Source: Duganella flavida (GTDB taxonomy: Bacteria; Pseudomonadota; Gammaproteobacteria; Burkholderiales; Burkholderiaceae_D). Taken from it: a stretch of 64,000 nucleotides of DNA. The position numbers and the translations under genes are program-made. Below the pieces are notes generated by a model, which was not told the DNA's origin, ran no database searches, and saw nothing but the letters and a program-made list of their open reading frames with translations. The DNA lies in assembly GCF_009857445.1 (NCBI RefSeq), contig NZ_WWCN01000002.1, forward strand, positions 310,001-374,000. Direction: 5' to 3'. Within the stretch, counting starts at the first letter, position 1; each line of letters starts with the position of its first letter. Positions 8,222-17,325 of the stretch are shown here, one piece after another.

Positions 8222-9154
8222 CTATTTTCCCGTCATGGGATTGAACCAGAGTTCACTGCGAGACAGCGGTGTCTCTGGCGCCAGGTGTGGATTCTGCACC
8301 TGAAGCACGCGGCGATGCTGCAGGCCGCCGGCTCGGATGCTCTCGCCCTTGTATTTTTCGAACAAGACGTTGAGCGATCCATCCTTGATCATCATTTCCA
8401 TGCCGTCGTTGATGCGCTGCGCCAGCAGCTTGCCTTCGGCATCGCGCCGCGTGAAGAAGTACTTCGGCAGCGGATATCGCAGCAGCAGCGTCGGCTCGAT
8501 CACCATGTGCGGATAGGTGGTGCGGCGTTCCTTGAATTCGCGCTGCGCTTCGTCAATCGCGCGTGAAAAGAAATCGAAGCGGCCGGCGGCCAGCATGGCA
8601 AACAGGCCCGGATAGTTGGTGCCTTCCACCACCGGGATGCCGGCATTGCGCAGCACCGGCACATCGATCCAGTCCTTGCCCAAACCGGCGCGCAGCTTGC
8701 GCAGGTCATCGATCGTGCGCACGGCTGCGAAGCGCGGCAGGTCGGCGTCGCGTACCAGGAACATGCGGTAGCCGAGCAAGCCTTTGTCGACCGGCAGACG
8801 CACTGGTATGAACTGCTGCTCCAGTTGCGCTGAACTGGCACGGGCGAAGATGTTGATACGGCCGCCCGACATCAGCAACTCCTGCGCTACGCGCTGTGAC
8901 GACATTGCGTGGCTCGACTGGTGAATCTCAAAAGCGCCGTAGCGCGGCTCGGTTTTTTCCAGCGCCATGCGCAGCACAGCCCAATCGTACTCGTAGCGGC
9001 TATCGACTTCGTCCAGCGCGGTAAGGGGATATACCACGCGCATGGCGGCCGCACTGCAGCTGCCCGCGGCCAGGCACAATGCCACCCCCAATACGCGCCA
9101 GGCAGTAGGAATTCTTAATGCAGTCAATATCGTCATCCAGCTAGTTTGCCACAT
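8222..9154 (-). CDS. Periplasmic solute-binding-like protein, family 3 type, no transporter partner
   Basis: A 310-residue protein with an N-terminal signal sequence (hydrophobic WRVLGVALCLAAGSCSA) and the fold pattern of amino-acid-type binding proteins or PBPb domains. Recognisable segments are RTIDDLRKLRAGLGKDW, AMLAAGRFDFFSRA and a late DGSLNVLFEKYKG. No permease or ATPase is nearby, and the closest neighbour is a DeoR-type regulator 7 nt upstream on the same strand, so the protein may sense rather than transport. Start placed at 9154 because TAGGCG lies six bases before it; 9136 is an alternative. Ligand unknown. It ends exactly where the opposing nuclease gene ends. Confidence 0.65.
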   Translation of the reverse strand: MWQTSWMTILTALRIPTAWRVLGVALCLAAGSCSAAAMRVVYPLTALDEVDSRYEYDWAVLRMALEKTEPRYGAFEIHQSSHAMSSQRVAQELLMSGGRINIFARASSAQLEQQFIPVRLPVDKGLLGYRMFLVRDADLPRFAAVRTIDDLRKLRAGLGKDWIDVPVLRNAGIPVVEGTNYPGLFAMLAAGRFDFFSRAIDEAQREFKERRTTYPHMVIEPTLLLRYPLPKYFFTRRDAEGKLLAQRINDGMEMMIKDGSLNVLFEKYKGESIRAGGLQHRRVLQVQNPHLAPETPLSRSELWFNPMTGK

Positions 9155-9161
9155 TAAACGC

Positions 9162-9917
9162 CTATGCCATAGTGATGGCGATCCCCATGTTGCGATAGCG
9201 CGCGAGCAGCGTTTCTGGTGCGTCGTGGTTGACGATGATGGTGCTGACCTGCGAGAGCGGTGCAATTTGGTAGGGCGATGCAGTGTCCAGCTTTTCCGGA
9301 GATGCTAGCACCACGGTGCGTTGCGCCCTGTTGCTGATGGCGCGCTTGACGCCTGCTTCATCGAAGTCGCCGGTGCTGATGCCGGTGTCCGGATGCAGGC
9401 TGCACACACCCATGAAATAGATATCGGTGCTGATCTGCGCGATTGCTTCCAGCGCCGATGGCCCCATCGCCACGATGGAATGCTTAAACAGACGGCCGCC
9501 GATCAGGATCACTTCCACGTTTGGATGTTCGACCAGCTCCACTGCCACCGATGGGCTGTGCGTGACCACGGTGCAGCGCAAATCCGGCGGCAGCGCGCGC
9601 GCCAGCTGCACGGCGGTGGTGCCGCCGTCGATGAAGATCACCTGGTCCGGTTCGACCATGGCAGCGGCGGCGCGCGCGATGGCCGGTTTGGCGTCGCTGG
9701 AAATCTGCTGGCGCTGCGCGAAGTTGCCCATCGCGGGCGAGGCGGGCAGGGCGCCGCCGTGGACGCGCTGCAGCAAGCCTTCGCTGGCCAACTCGCGCAG
9801 GTCGCGGCGTATCGTGTCCTCCGATAGTCCCAGCTCCTCGCTCAGTGATTTGGCGACGATCTGACCGTCCTTGTGCAGGCGGTCCAGCAGGAGTTCTTTG
9901 CGTTGGCGTGTCAGCAT
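9162..9917 (-). CDS. DeoR/GlpR-family transcriptional regulator
   Basis: A 251-residue DNA-binding regulator. The N-terminal DeoR helix-turn-helix (about residues 6-58) contains the typical LGLSEDTIRRDLRELASEGLL followed by VHGGAL. The C-terminal sugar-phosphate-isomerase-like sensor domain shows FIDGGTTA (about 97-104) and later VILIGGRLFKHS. Family members respond to phosphorylated sugars or nucleoside-derived effectors. The start at 9917 gives the family N-terminus MLTRQRK; an upstream extension to 9953 would run through the operator-like repeats. It is divergent from nudK and upstream of the binding protein gene, so one or both may be targets, as may the gene itself. Confidence 0.85.
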   Translation of the reverse strand: MLTRQRKELLLDRLHKDGQIVAKSLSEELGLSEDTIRRDLRELASEGLLQRVHGGALPASPAMGNFAQRQQISSDAKPAIARAAAAMVEPDQVIFIDGGTTAVQLARALPPDLRCTVVTHSPSVAVELVEHPNVEVILIGGRLFKHSIVAMGPSALEAIAQISTDIYFMGVCSLHPDTGISTGDFDEAGVKRAISNRAQRTVVLASPEKLDTASPYQIAPLSQVSTIIVNHDAPETLLARYRNMGIAITMA

Positions 9918-9933
9918 GTGCGTGAATTTTCTT

Positions 9934-9959
9934 GATATTGCACGATATTGCATGATATC
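9934..9959. promoter_or_regulatory. Three 10-bp-phased GATAT repeats, possible DeoR-type operator
   Basis: In the deoR-like/nudK divergent gap the unit GATATTGCA begins at 9934 and 9944, and a third partial copy GATATCG at 9954. The exact 10-bp period puts the copies on one DNA face. DeoR-family proteins often bind such direct repeats, so autoregulation is a reasonable inference. Confidence 0.45.
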
Positions 9960-9985
9960 GTCAATGAACGCAACGGGAGGACGAC

Positions 9986-10564
9986 ATGCCGGAAGACCGA
10001 ATTCGCATCCACAAAGTAGAGACCCTGTCCGACGACTGGTTCCTGCTGCAAAAGACCACCTTCGACTACCGCCGCAGCGACGGCAGCTGGCAGCGCCAGA
10101 CGCGCGAGACCTACGATCGCGGCAACGGCGCCACCATCCTGCTGTACAACCGCGAGCAGCGCACCGTGCTGCTGGTACGGCAGTTCCGCTTCCCTACCTA
10201 CGGCAACGGCCATGACGGCTTCCTGATCGAGACTGCGGCGGGTCTGCTGGACCAGGCCTCGCCGGAAGAGCGCATCAAGGCCGAAGTGGAAGAGGAGACC
10301 GGCTACTGCGTGGGCGAAGTGCGCAAAGTTTTCGAAGCCTTCATGAGTCCCGGCTCGGTGACCGAGCGCCTGTACTTCTTCGTCGCCGAATACGATGCGT
10401 CGTCACGCACCGGTAATGGCGGCGGCATCGCCGAAGAAGGCGAGGACATCGAAGTGCTGGAACTGCCAATAACCGAAGCCCTGCAAATGATCACCGACGG
10501 CCGCATCGCAGACGGCAAAACTATCATGCTGCTGCAATACGCAGCGCTGCACTTGCTGCGCTGA
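9986..10564 (+). CDS. nudK: GDP-mannose pyrophosphatase NudK-like Nudix hydrolase
   Basis: Nudix hydrolase of 192 residues, matching the E. coli NudK type along its length: [16 protein letters not shown] segment (here [14 protein letters not shown]), VRQFRFPTY, the Nudix region [40 protein letters not shown], and a C-terminal EDIEVLELP with [10 protein letters not shown]. The Glu cluster EVEEETG that binds metal is intact. E. coli NudK hydrolyses GDP-mannose and other nucleotide sugars. The gene is divergent from a DeoR-type regulator and lies next to the lower-GC islet. No downstream partner gene is apparent. Confidence 0.88.
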   Translation: MPEDRIRIHKVETLSDDWFLLQKTTFDYRRSDGSWQRQTRETYDRGNGATILLYNREQRTVLLVRQFRFPTYGNGHDGFLIETAAGLLDQASPEERIKAEVEEETGYCVGEVRKVFEAFMSPGSVTERLYFFVAEYDASSRTGNGGGIAEEGEDIEVLELPITEALQMITDGRIADGKTIMLLQYAALHLLR

Positions 10565-10594
10565 GGGCAAAATACGCAGCCTCAGCCACACTCT

Positions 10595-10608
10595 TTGAGT
10601 GCGCTCAA
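10595..10608. promoter_or_regulatory. Inverted repeat upstream of higBA, possible antitoxin operator
   Basis: TTGAG-TGCG-CTCAA forms an inverted repeat 33 bases before the toxin start. Flanking ACTC/GAGT and CTCA/TGAG pairs add further symmetry. Toxin-antitoxin operons are normally repressed by the antitoxin through such palindromes, but this site could equally be a weak hairpin after nudK. Confidence 0.35.
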
Positions 10609-10640
10609 TCAGCGAATGAGCTAGAGTCATACAGTGAGGC

Positions 10641-10949
10641 ATGAATCTCATTGCCACTCACTTGATAGACCAATTTTGCTTGCGGCATCCCAATGCGCGG
10701 GTGTCGCTTGCCCGCTGGATGCAAGTGTCGTCAGCCTTTAGTTTCTTGAGCTTTCAGCAGCTTAAGAAGATATTTCCTCACGCTGATTATGTTGCACCAT
10801 TCACGATCTTCAATGTTGGAGGCAATAACTACCGGGTCATTTCCAGCGTTAAGTACGGAACGAATACACTGGAGATCCGTTGGGTATTTCCGCACGCCGA
10901 GTATGACAAGTGGGCGCGACAATTTCGCAGTAGGAAAACAAAGCTATGA
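10641..10949 (+). CDS. higB: HigB-type mRNA interferase toxin
   Basis: A 102-residue RelE-fold toxin of the HigB (PF09907) type. Family landmarks are the N-terminal HLIDQFCLRHPNA, LARW, FNVGGNNYRVISSVKY (about 57-72) and a C-terminal FPHAEYDKWA. Such toxins cut mRNA at the ribosome. The gene overlaps its antitoxin by ATGA (10946-10949), and toxin-first order is the usual HigBA arrangement. Codon use and base composition are more AT-rich than the surrounding metabolic genes, suggesting horizontal acquisition. Confidence 0.85.
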   Translation: MNLIATHLIDQFCLRHPNARVSLARWMQVSSAFSFLSFQQLKKIFPHADYVAPFTIFNVGGNNYRVISSVKYGTNTLEIRWVFPHAEYDKWARQFRSRKTKL

Positions 10950-11413
10950 ATAATCTCTCGGACGGAACCCTAAAGCCTGACGTTGATGAGCTTCAAGCGG
11001 CATGGGTAGCATTTCAGCGGATCGCTCGGCTGCGTGCACTGAAAACTGATGAAGATCATCTTCATGCGCTGAACTTGGTGAATGTAATGTGGGACGTCGT
11101 AGGTGAAGATGTGACACATCCGCTTGCAAGTTTGTTTGAACTGCTGGTAATCATGATCAGCGACTACGAAAAGAAGCGCTATCCAATGCCGCAAAGCGAA
11201 CCCCACGAAATGCTTGCATTCATGATGGAGCAAGGTGAGCGTAATGCAGCTGATCTGGCGGAAATACTGGATAGTGATCTATTGGCAGAAATACTTGCGG
11301 GCCAAAAAAAAATCGACGTTACATTGGCGAACAAACTGGCAGAGTATTTTCACGTAACGCCGCAGCTGTTTTTAGTGACTGAAATATTAGGCTCTAAGAG
11401 TGTATATAAATGA
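10946..11413 (+). CDS. higA: HigA-type antitoxin with XRE helix-turn-helix
   Basis: A 155-residue antitoxin. The C-terminal half carries the HigA-like XRE domain: HEMLAFMMEQGERNAADLAE, then ILDSDLLAEILAGQKKI and LAEYFHVTPQLFL, matching the usual pattern in which the second helix pair reads ILNGKR-like. The N-terminal half is helical and acidic and probably wraps the toxin. It is translationally coupled to the toxin gene by the ATGA overlap. By family rule it neutralises HigB and represses the operon. Confidence 0.85.
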   Translation: MNNLSDGTLKPDVDELQAAWVAFQRIARLRALKTDEDHLHALNLVNVMWDVVGEDVTHPLASLFELLVIMISDYEKKRYPMPQSEPHEMLAFMMEQGERNAADLAEILDSDLLAEILAGQKKIDVTLANKLAEYFHVTPQLFLVTEILGSKSVYK

Positions 11414-11426
11414 CTCGGTGGGTTAC

Positions 11427-11800
11427 GTGAACCCAATTGGCGACAACCTTATTTGTACTGGCTCAAACGAAGAGATTGCTGATGATATGGATTTGTTGGT
11501 GAATCCTACAGAGGAGAACGCGATGCGTATTTGCGAAGCGTTAGTTCGGCTAGGTTACCCAATGCGCAATTGCAATTAAAAACGAAGCACTATGCAGAAA
11601 TTTTAACGCCGCATATAGATGGTCCAAGTTATGAAAGCGTTGCACAATTAGCTGTTCCTGGAAAGTTGCTAGCTGTTTCGATTTGGATCGCATCTCCAGC
11701 ATCACTAATTGAAATGAAGAAGCTCGCCGTTGCCTCCGAAAGTGCTGCTATGCAAAAACATCTCCTCGATATTGAACACTTGGGCGCCTACGTCGCATGA
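11427..11800 (+). pseudogene. Frameshifted nucleotidyltransferase remnant (DUF6036-like)
   Basis: Reading from GTG at 11427 gives CTGSNEEIADDMDLLVNPTE then AMRICEALVRLG, a recognisable nucleotidyltransferase core with the DxD metal motif, but the frame hits TAA at 11577. From about 11545 the +2-shifted frame continues with QLKTKHYAEILTP, HIDGPSYESVAQ, SLIEMKKLA and KHLLDIEHL, the expected C-terminal pieces of the same family (compare the usual LLTPxxGxSYEEV and KRLAxxxKHLxDI), ending at 11800. One homologous protein is therefore split over two frames. It follows higA directly and shares the AT-rich composition of the toxin-antitoxin pair. Such proteins are often antitoxin or toxin partners themselves. 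Probably non-functional. Confidence 0.7.
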
Positions 11801-12210
11801 AACAATCCTTAGGCAATAATACTGGTGGCTTCGCCCGGGTTCAATTGAAGAACTGTCAGCGATGGTTTTTGCTGTTGCTACTGGCGGCAGGGCAGGCCAG
11901 CGCGGCTGGCGATCCTAAGAACGGGGCGTTCTTGTTCCAGCGCTGTGCGTCGTGTCACGCGGTGGGGAAGTATGCGAGTGCGGGCTATGGGCCGCAGTTG
12001 AATGGGATTGTCGGCCGGCGCGCGGCGTCGACCAAGGACTATAAATATTCCGAGGCGATGAAGAAGTCGGGACTGACCTGGGATGAGAAGACGCTCGCCG
12101 CTTACCTGCGCGCGCCGCATGATGTGGTGCCGGGGACGACGATGCGCTTCTGGGGAATTAAAGATGAACAGCAGGTCGCTGACCTGCTGTCCTATTTGAA
12201 GACGTTTTAA
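11797..12210 (+). CDS. Exported class I c-type cytochrome
   Basis: A 137-residue mono-haem cytochrome c. The haem-binding CASCH lies at about residues 50-54, and the axial Met is in VPGTTMRFWG (about 110-119). A GYGPQLNGIVGRRA segment is typical of mitochondrial-like c2/c550 cytochromes. A signal sequence (CQRWFLLLLLAAGQASA) directs it to the periplasm. The first 17 residues before the signal core are unusual and depend on an ATG overlapping the upstream remnant's stop; an inner TTG start just before KNCQRW may be the original one. Composition returns to the GC-rich norm. Likely an electron carrier, but its redox partner is not shown here. Confidence 0.85.
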   Translation: MKQSLGNNTGGFARVQLKNCQRWFLLLLLAAGQASAAGDPKNGAFLFQRCASCHAVGKYASAGYGPQLNGIVGRRAASTKDYKYSEAMKKSGLTWDEKTLAAYLRAPHDVVPGTTMRFWGIKDEQQVADLLSYLKTF

Positions 12211-13178
12211 CGCGATTTCACGAACGGGGTGCCCAAGGCTTTTGGCGCCACCGATTTGGCCATCAGGCCGGCCAGTACGATCACGGTCAGCACGTACGGT
12301 ACCATCTGGATCAGCGCACCCGGCACGCGGCCGACCAGCGGCAGTTCCACGCCTTCGATCTGGATTTGCACGGCGCCGAAGAAGCCGAACATCAGGCAGC
12401 CCAGGAAGGTGTGCAGCGGACGCCAGTTACCAAATACCATCGCCGTCAGCGCCAGATAGCCGGCACCAGCCGACATATCGCGCAGGAAGAAACCACTCTG
12501 CACGATCGACAGGTAAGCACCCGAGAACGAGCACAGTACGCCGGCAATGATCATGGCCATATAGCGCTGGCGCTCGACACTGACGCCGGCTGCATCGGCC
12601 GCATGCGGGTTCTCGCCGCAAGCGCGCAGGCGCAGGCCGAAGCGGCTGTGGTAGACGATCCAGTGCACCAGCGGCACCAGCGCAAACGCCAGGTACACCA
12701 GCACCGAATGGCCGCCGATCAGGTGCGCGTACAGCCAGCCGATGAACGGGATGTTTTCCACCGCCGCAGAACCAGGCAGCACCACGTCGAACAAACGCGC
12801 CGAGCCCAGGTCCGGCGTGCGTCCGCCTTGCTGGAAGATGTACTGCGCCACCACGAAGGTCAGGCCGCTCATGGCGATGTTGATGGCGATGCCGGCCACC
12901 AGCTGGTTGCCCTTCTGGGTGATGGCGATGTAAGCCTGCAGGCTGGCCAGCAGCATCGATACCAGCACGCCAGCCATTACGCCGTACCACGGGTTCTGGG
13001 TCGTGAATGCGACAGCGGCCGACACAAACGCGGACGCCAGGATTTTGCCTTCGAGGCCGATGTCGATCACACCCGAACGTTCGGCGAACAGGCCGGCCAT
13101 GCCGGCGAAAATCAGCACCGGCGCATTGCGCACGGTTGACACCAGGATACTGCCGATATGGAGATCATCAAAAGTCAT
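12207..13178 (-). CDS. Nucleoside ABC transporter permease (BMP-type, YufQ/NupQ-like)
   Basis: Inner-membrane permease of 323 residues with about nine hydrophobic segments. The N-terminal part FAGMAGLFAERSGVIDIGLE is the conserved start of the YufQ/NupQ subgroup, and KGNQLVAGIAINIAMSGLT and LRACGENPHAADAAGV are the coupling segments. Together with the second permease, the double ATPase and the BMP binding protein encoded upstream on the same strand, it forms a complete importer. The family includes guanosine and purine-nucleoside importers. The 3' end overlaps the opposing cytochrome gene by four bases. Confidence 0.88.
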   Translation of the reverse strand: MTFDDLHIGSILVSTVRNAPVLIFAGMAGLFAERSGVIDIGLEGKILASAFVSAAVAFTTQNPWYGVMAGVLVSMLLASLQAYIAITQKGNQLVAGIAINIAMSGLTFVVAQYIFQQGGRTPDLGSARLFDVVLPGSAAVENIPFIGWLYAHLIGGHSVLVYLAFALVPLVHWIVYHSRFGLRLRACGENPHAADAAGVSVERQRYMAMIIAGVLCSFSGAYLSIVQSGFFLRDMSAGAGYLALTAMVFGNWRPLHTFLGCLMFGFFGAVQIQIEGVELPLVGRVPGALIQMVPYVLTVIVLAGLMAKSVAPKALGTPFVKSR

Positions 13179-13185
13179 ATCGTTC

Positions 13186-14255
13186 TCACTTCTTCAGTTG
13201 GAGCATTTTGGCGATGGCCGGTGCGTACAGGTATTCCATCGCGCCGCAGAACAGGATGACCACACCCTGCACGAAGATCACCATCTCCGGTGGGATGTTC
13301 TGCTTTTCCAGCGACAGGTCCAGGCCACCCTGGGTCAGTGCGCCGAACAGCAGCGCCGACAGGAAGATGCCGACCGGATGCTGGCGGCCCATCAGCGCAA
13401 TCGCGATGCCGATGAAGCCCGCGCCGCCGACAAAGCCCAGCGACAGGTAGTGGGTCGAACCCATGATGGAGTTGACCGAGCCAAGACCGGCCAGCGCGCC
13501 AGAGATCAGCATCACAACGATGATCATCTTGCTGATGCGAACACCCGCGTAGTGCGCGGCGTGCTTGTTCAAGCCGGTGGCGCGCAGCTTGAAGCCCCAC
13601 GCCGAACGCGTTACCACCACACCGTAAATCACCAGCGCGATAATCGCGATGAAGAAGCTGATGTTGAGCGGCGTCTCGCCCAGGATCGGGAACCACTGGT
13701 TCAGGCGCGGCATTTCAGCAGCAGCAGCAAACACGCGGCTGGCCGGATTCTGTTCGCCCGGCGGCACCATCTTGACGATCACGGAGTTCATCAGCGAGGC
13801 GGCGATGTAGTTGAACATGATGGTGGTCACCACCACGTGGCTGCCGCGTTTCGCTTGCAGGTAGCCGGGCACGAAGGCCCACAGTGCGCCGAACAGCGCT
13901 GCGCCCAGCATGCCGAGCGGGATCAGTAGCCAGAACGGCAGCGTGCTGTCGAAGCCCAGCATGACCAGTGTCAGGCCCAGGCCCGCAAAGTACATCTGGC
14001 CTTCGGCGCCAATATTGAACAGGCCCGCCTGCATGGCGATCGATACCGCCAGGCCGGTGAAGATAAAGGTCGAAGCGTAGAACAGCGTGTAGCTCAAGCC
14101 TTCCGGATTGATCACGGCGCTGTTGACCAAAATGGCCAGCGATTCGATCGGGCTTTCGCCCAGCAGGTGGATCACCAGTGCGGTCACCAGCAGTGCCGAC
14201 AACAGGTTTAGAACGGGCATGACAAACGCAGTGGCCCAGCGTGGGAGGTCTTTAT

Positions 14256-14259
<4 letters not shown>
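13186..14259 (-). CDS. Nucleoside ABC transporter permease (BMP-type, YufP/NupP-like)
   Basis: Second inner-membrane permease, 357 residues, multiple transmembrane helices. Typical segments are FNIGAEGQMYFAGLGLTL (about 82-99), SHVVVTTIMFNYIAASLMN and LRATGLNKHAAHYAGVRIS. The gene starts within the stop of the ATPase gene (ATGA, 14256-14259), so translation is coupled, and it is followed after 7 nt by the partner permease. Paired unlike permeases are normal in the YufOPQ/NupABC group. Substrate inferred as nucleosides from family and from the neighbouring phosphorylase and deo genes. Confidence 0.88.
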
Positions 14260-15785
<1,526 letters not shown>

Positions 15786-15821
15786 AGGATCGTTTTTAAT
15801 GCGGTTAATTAAAATGCTAAA

Positions 15822-15852
15822 CGCGCCGCGCGGGAAAACCCGAGGCGGCGCG
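15822..15852 (-). terminator. Hairpin between binding-protein and ATPase genes, possible attenuator
   Basis: CGCGCCGC (15822-15829) pairs with GCGGCGCG (15845-15852), with an inner CGGG/CCCG pair around a four-base loop. On the minus transcript only a short, broken T tract follows. It may give partial termination or protect the upstream message, so that more binding protein than transporter is made. Confidence 0.5.
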
Positions 15853-15871
15853 CTCTGTGTTTAAACAGCTG

Positions 15872-16867
15872 TTAAACCGGGCAGGCTGCGCCCGAACGGA
15901 TATCGATGACCTTGACCTTGCCGTCGATGATGTCCTTGCGCGCGCCCATCACACGCTTCTCGATTTCCGGCGTGATCAGCTTGCGGTTGTTCTCGTCCAG
16001 CGCCCAATCGACGCCGCCTTCTTTCAGGCCCTTGGCGGTAACGCCGCCTTTCCACGTGCCGTTCTTCATTTGCATGAAGGACTCGTAGACGGCGTTGTCG
16101 ACGCGCTTGACCATCGAGGTCAGGATCGTGCCCGGATACAGCGAGTTCTGGTTCGAATCGACGCCGATCGCCAGCTTGCCTTTTTCCTTGGCGGTTTGCA
16201 GCGTGCCCAGGCCCGAACCACCGGCCACGGCAAACACCACGTCAACGCCGCGGTCGAATTGCGAGCGCGCCAGTTCACCGCCCTTGGCTGGGTTGTTCCA
16301 CGAATCGGAAGTGGTACCGACCATATTGGAGGTCACGTCGACCTTGGCGTTGACGGCTTTCGCGCCCTGCGCGTAGCCGCACGAGAAGGTGCGGATCAGC
16401 GGGATATCAACGCCGCCGATGAAGCCCAGCTTCTTGGACTTGGAGGCCATGGCCGCTGCCACGCCCACCAGGTAGGAACCTTCTTCTTCCTTGAAGGTGA
16501 TGGAGTTGACGTTGGCGCCTTGCGCCACGCCGTCGATCAGCACGAAGCGGACTTTCGGGAATTCCTTGGCGACCTTCTGCACAGCTGCCTGTTGGGCGAA
16601 GCCGATGGAAGCGATCAGGTCGAGGTTTTTGCGGGCGAGGCCGCGCAGCACCTGTTCAGCCTGAGTGTCGCTGGAGGCTTGCACCTCGATGAAATTGATA
16701 TTGGTTTCCTTCTTGAAGCGCGATGCGCCTTCAAAAGCGGACTGGTTAAACGACTTGTCGAACTTGCCGCCTGCGTCATACACGATGCCCAGCTTTGGGT
16801 CAGCCGCGGACGCGCTGGCAGCGATAAACAGTGCTGCAACCGTCAAACTAAGTTGTGAAAGTTTCAT
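15872..16867 (-). CDS. BMP-family nucleoside-binding periplasmic protein
   Basis: A 331-residue substrate-binding protein of the Bmp/PnrA family (PF02608). A signal peptide (SLTVAALFIAASASA) is followed by LGIVYDAGGKFDKSFNQSAF (about 27-46), the conserved ligand-loop pattern. Later come IGFAQQAAVQKVA, FKEEEGSYLVGVAAA, KLGFIGGVD and FAVAGGSGLGTL. No lipobox is present, as expected for a Gram-negative periplasmic member. Start at 16867 rather than the upstream ORF start because AGGAG lies six bases before it and the signal peptide begins there. It is the first gene of the importer operon. The neighbourhood suggests purine or pyrimidine nucleosides as ligand. Confidence 0.92.
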   Translation of the reverse strand: MKLSQLSLTVAALFIAASASAADPKLGIVYDAGGKFDKSFNQSAFEGASRFKKETNINFIEVQASSDTQAEQVLRGLARKNLDLIASIGFAQQAAVQKVAKEFPKVRFVLIDGVAQGANVNSITFKEEEGSYLVGVAAAMASKSKKLGFIGGVDIPLIRTFSCGYAQGAKAVNAKVDVTSNMVGTTSDSWNNPAKGGELARSQFDRGVDVVFAVAGGSGLGTLQTAKEKGKLAIGVDSNQNSLYPGTILTSMVKRVDNAVYESFMQMKNGTWKGGVTAKGLKEGGVDWALDENNRKLITPEIEKRVMGARKDIIDGKVKVIDIRSGAACPV

Positions 16868-16890
16868 GAATAGGCTCCTGGAAGATCGAC

Positions 16891-16921
16891 ATTGTATATT
16901 TTTATTGGCCGAAGCATGTAA
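16891..16921 (-). promoter_or_regulatory. Candidate sigma-70 promoter for the nucleoside importer operon
   Basis: On the minus strand TTACAT (16921-16916) and TATACA (16898-16893) are separated by exactly 17 bases, about 25 bases before the start codon of the binding protein. Each box matches the consensus at only four of six positions. Confidence 0.35.
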
Positions 16922-17145
16922 TTTCGCGCCGTTGAATCCCTCTAACCTTTTGCGTTCGCTTGCCAGGACTGCATGTCGCACCGCAACAACATCCGCGCCA
17001 AACTAAATATTTTTGTATTGTTGCTTTTTTGTCCGATTGGAAAAACCCCGTCGGTACTGCCTGGAGTGACTGCGTGTGCGCTTTCATAGGAGAAGTGGCG
17101 CTACGCCCCACGTTCAGGACAATCCAACACTATGCCCCAGTGCCG

Positions 17146-17160
17146 ATATGTAGGACAAAT
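17146..17160 (-). promoter_or_regulatory. 15-bp element shared with the psuK/purine phosphorylase control region
   Basis: The minus strand reads ATTTGTCCTACATAT. The plus strand at 25077-25091 reads the same with a single difference. Its place in a divergent control region suggests an operator for a regulator common to nucleoside uptake and breakdown. Confidence 0.45.
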
Positions 17161-17325
17161 TCGTTTTTTCTTGGCTATTTATATAAAATAGATATGAATC
17201 AAGCCGGTTTTTTTCCGTGCTAGCATGATTGGTAATTTGTATATCGATATGCCGAATTAGTTCATATTCGATATGCATTTAATAAGAAAAAATAATTCAC
17301 TACACAATTAAGGGAGCAGGACCAT

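Larger units (their letters stand above)
16868..17325. promoter_or_regulatory. Divergent control region between the nucleoside importer and the second receptor
   Basis: A 458-base gene-free region, AT-rich towards the receptor side. It contains a candidate minus-strand promoter (16891-16921), the 15-bp element shared with the psuK/purine phosphorylase gap (17146-17160), and two direct repeats TCGATATGC at 17244-17252 and 17268-17276 (24 bp apart). AAGGGAG and AGG sites precede the receptor start at 17326. No RNA gene was recognised. Confidence 0.5.

Noticed and set aside
10565..11800. Insertion sequence or integrase-borne island
   Set aside because: No transposase, integrase, terminal inverted repeats or target duplication was found around the toxin-antitoxin islet.
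15861..15876. Palindrome TTAAACAGCTGTTTAA-like at the end of the bmp gene
   Set aside because: It spans the stop codon and has no T tract. Probably chance or part of coding sequence constraints.
16868..17325. Purine or other riboswitch before the nucleoside genes
   Set aside because: No conserved aptamer core or long paired leader could be recognised, and such aptamers are rare in this bacterial group.
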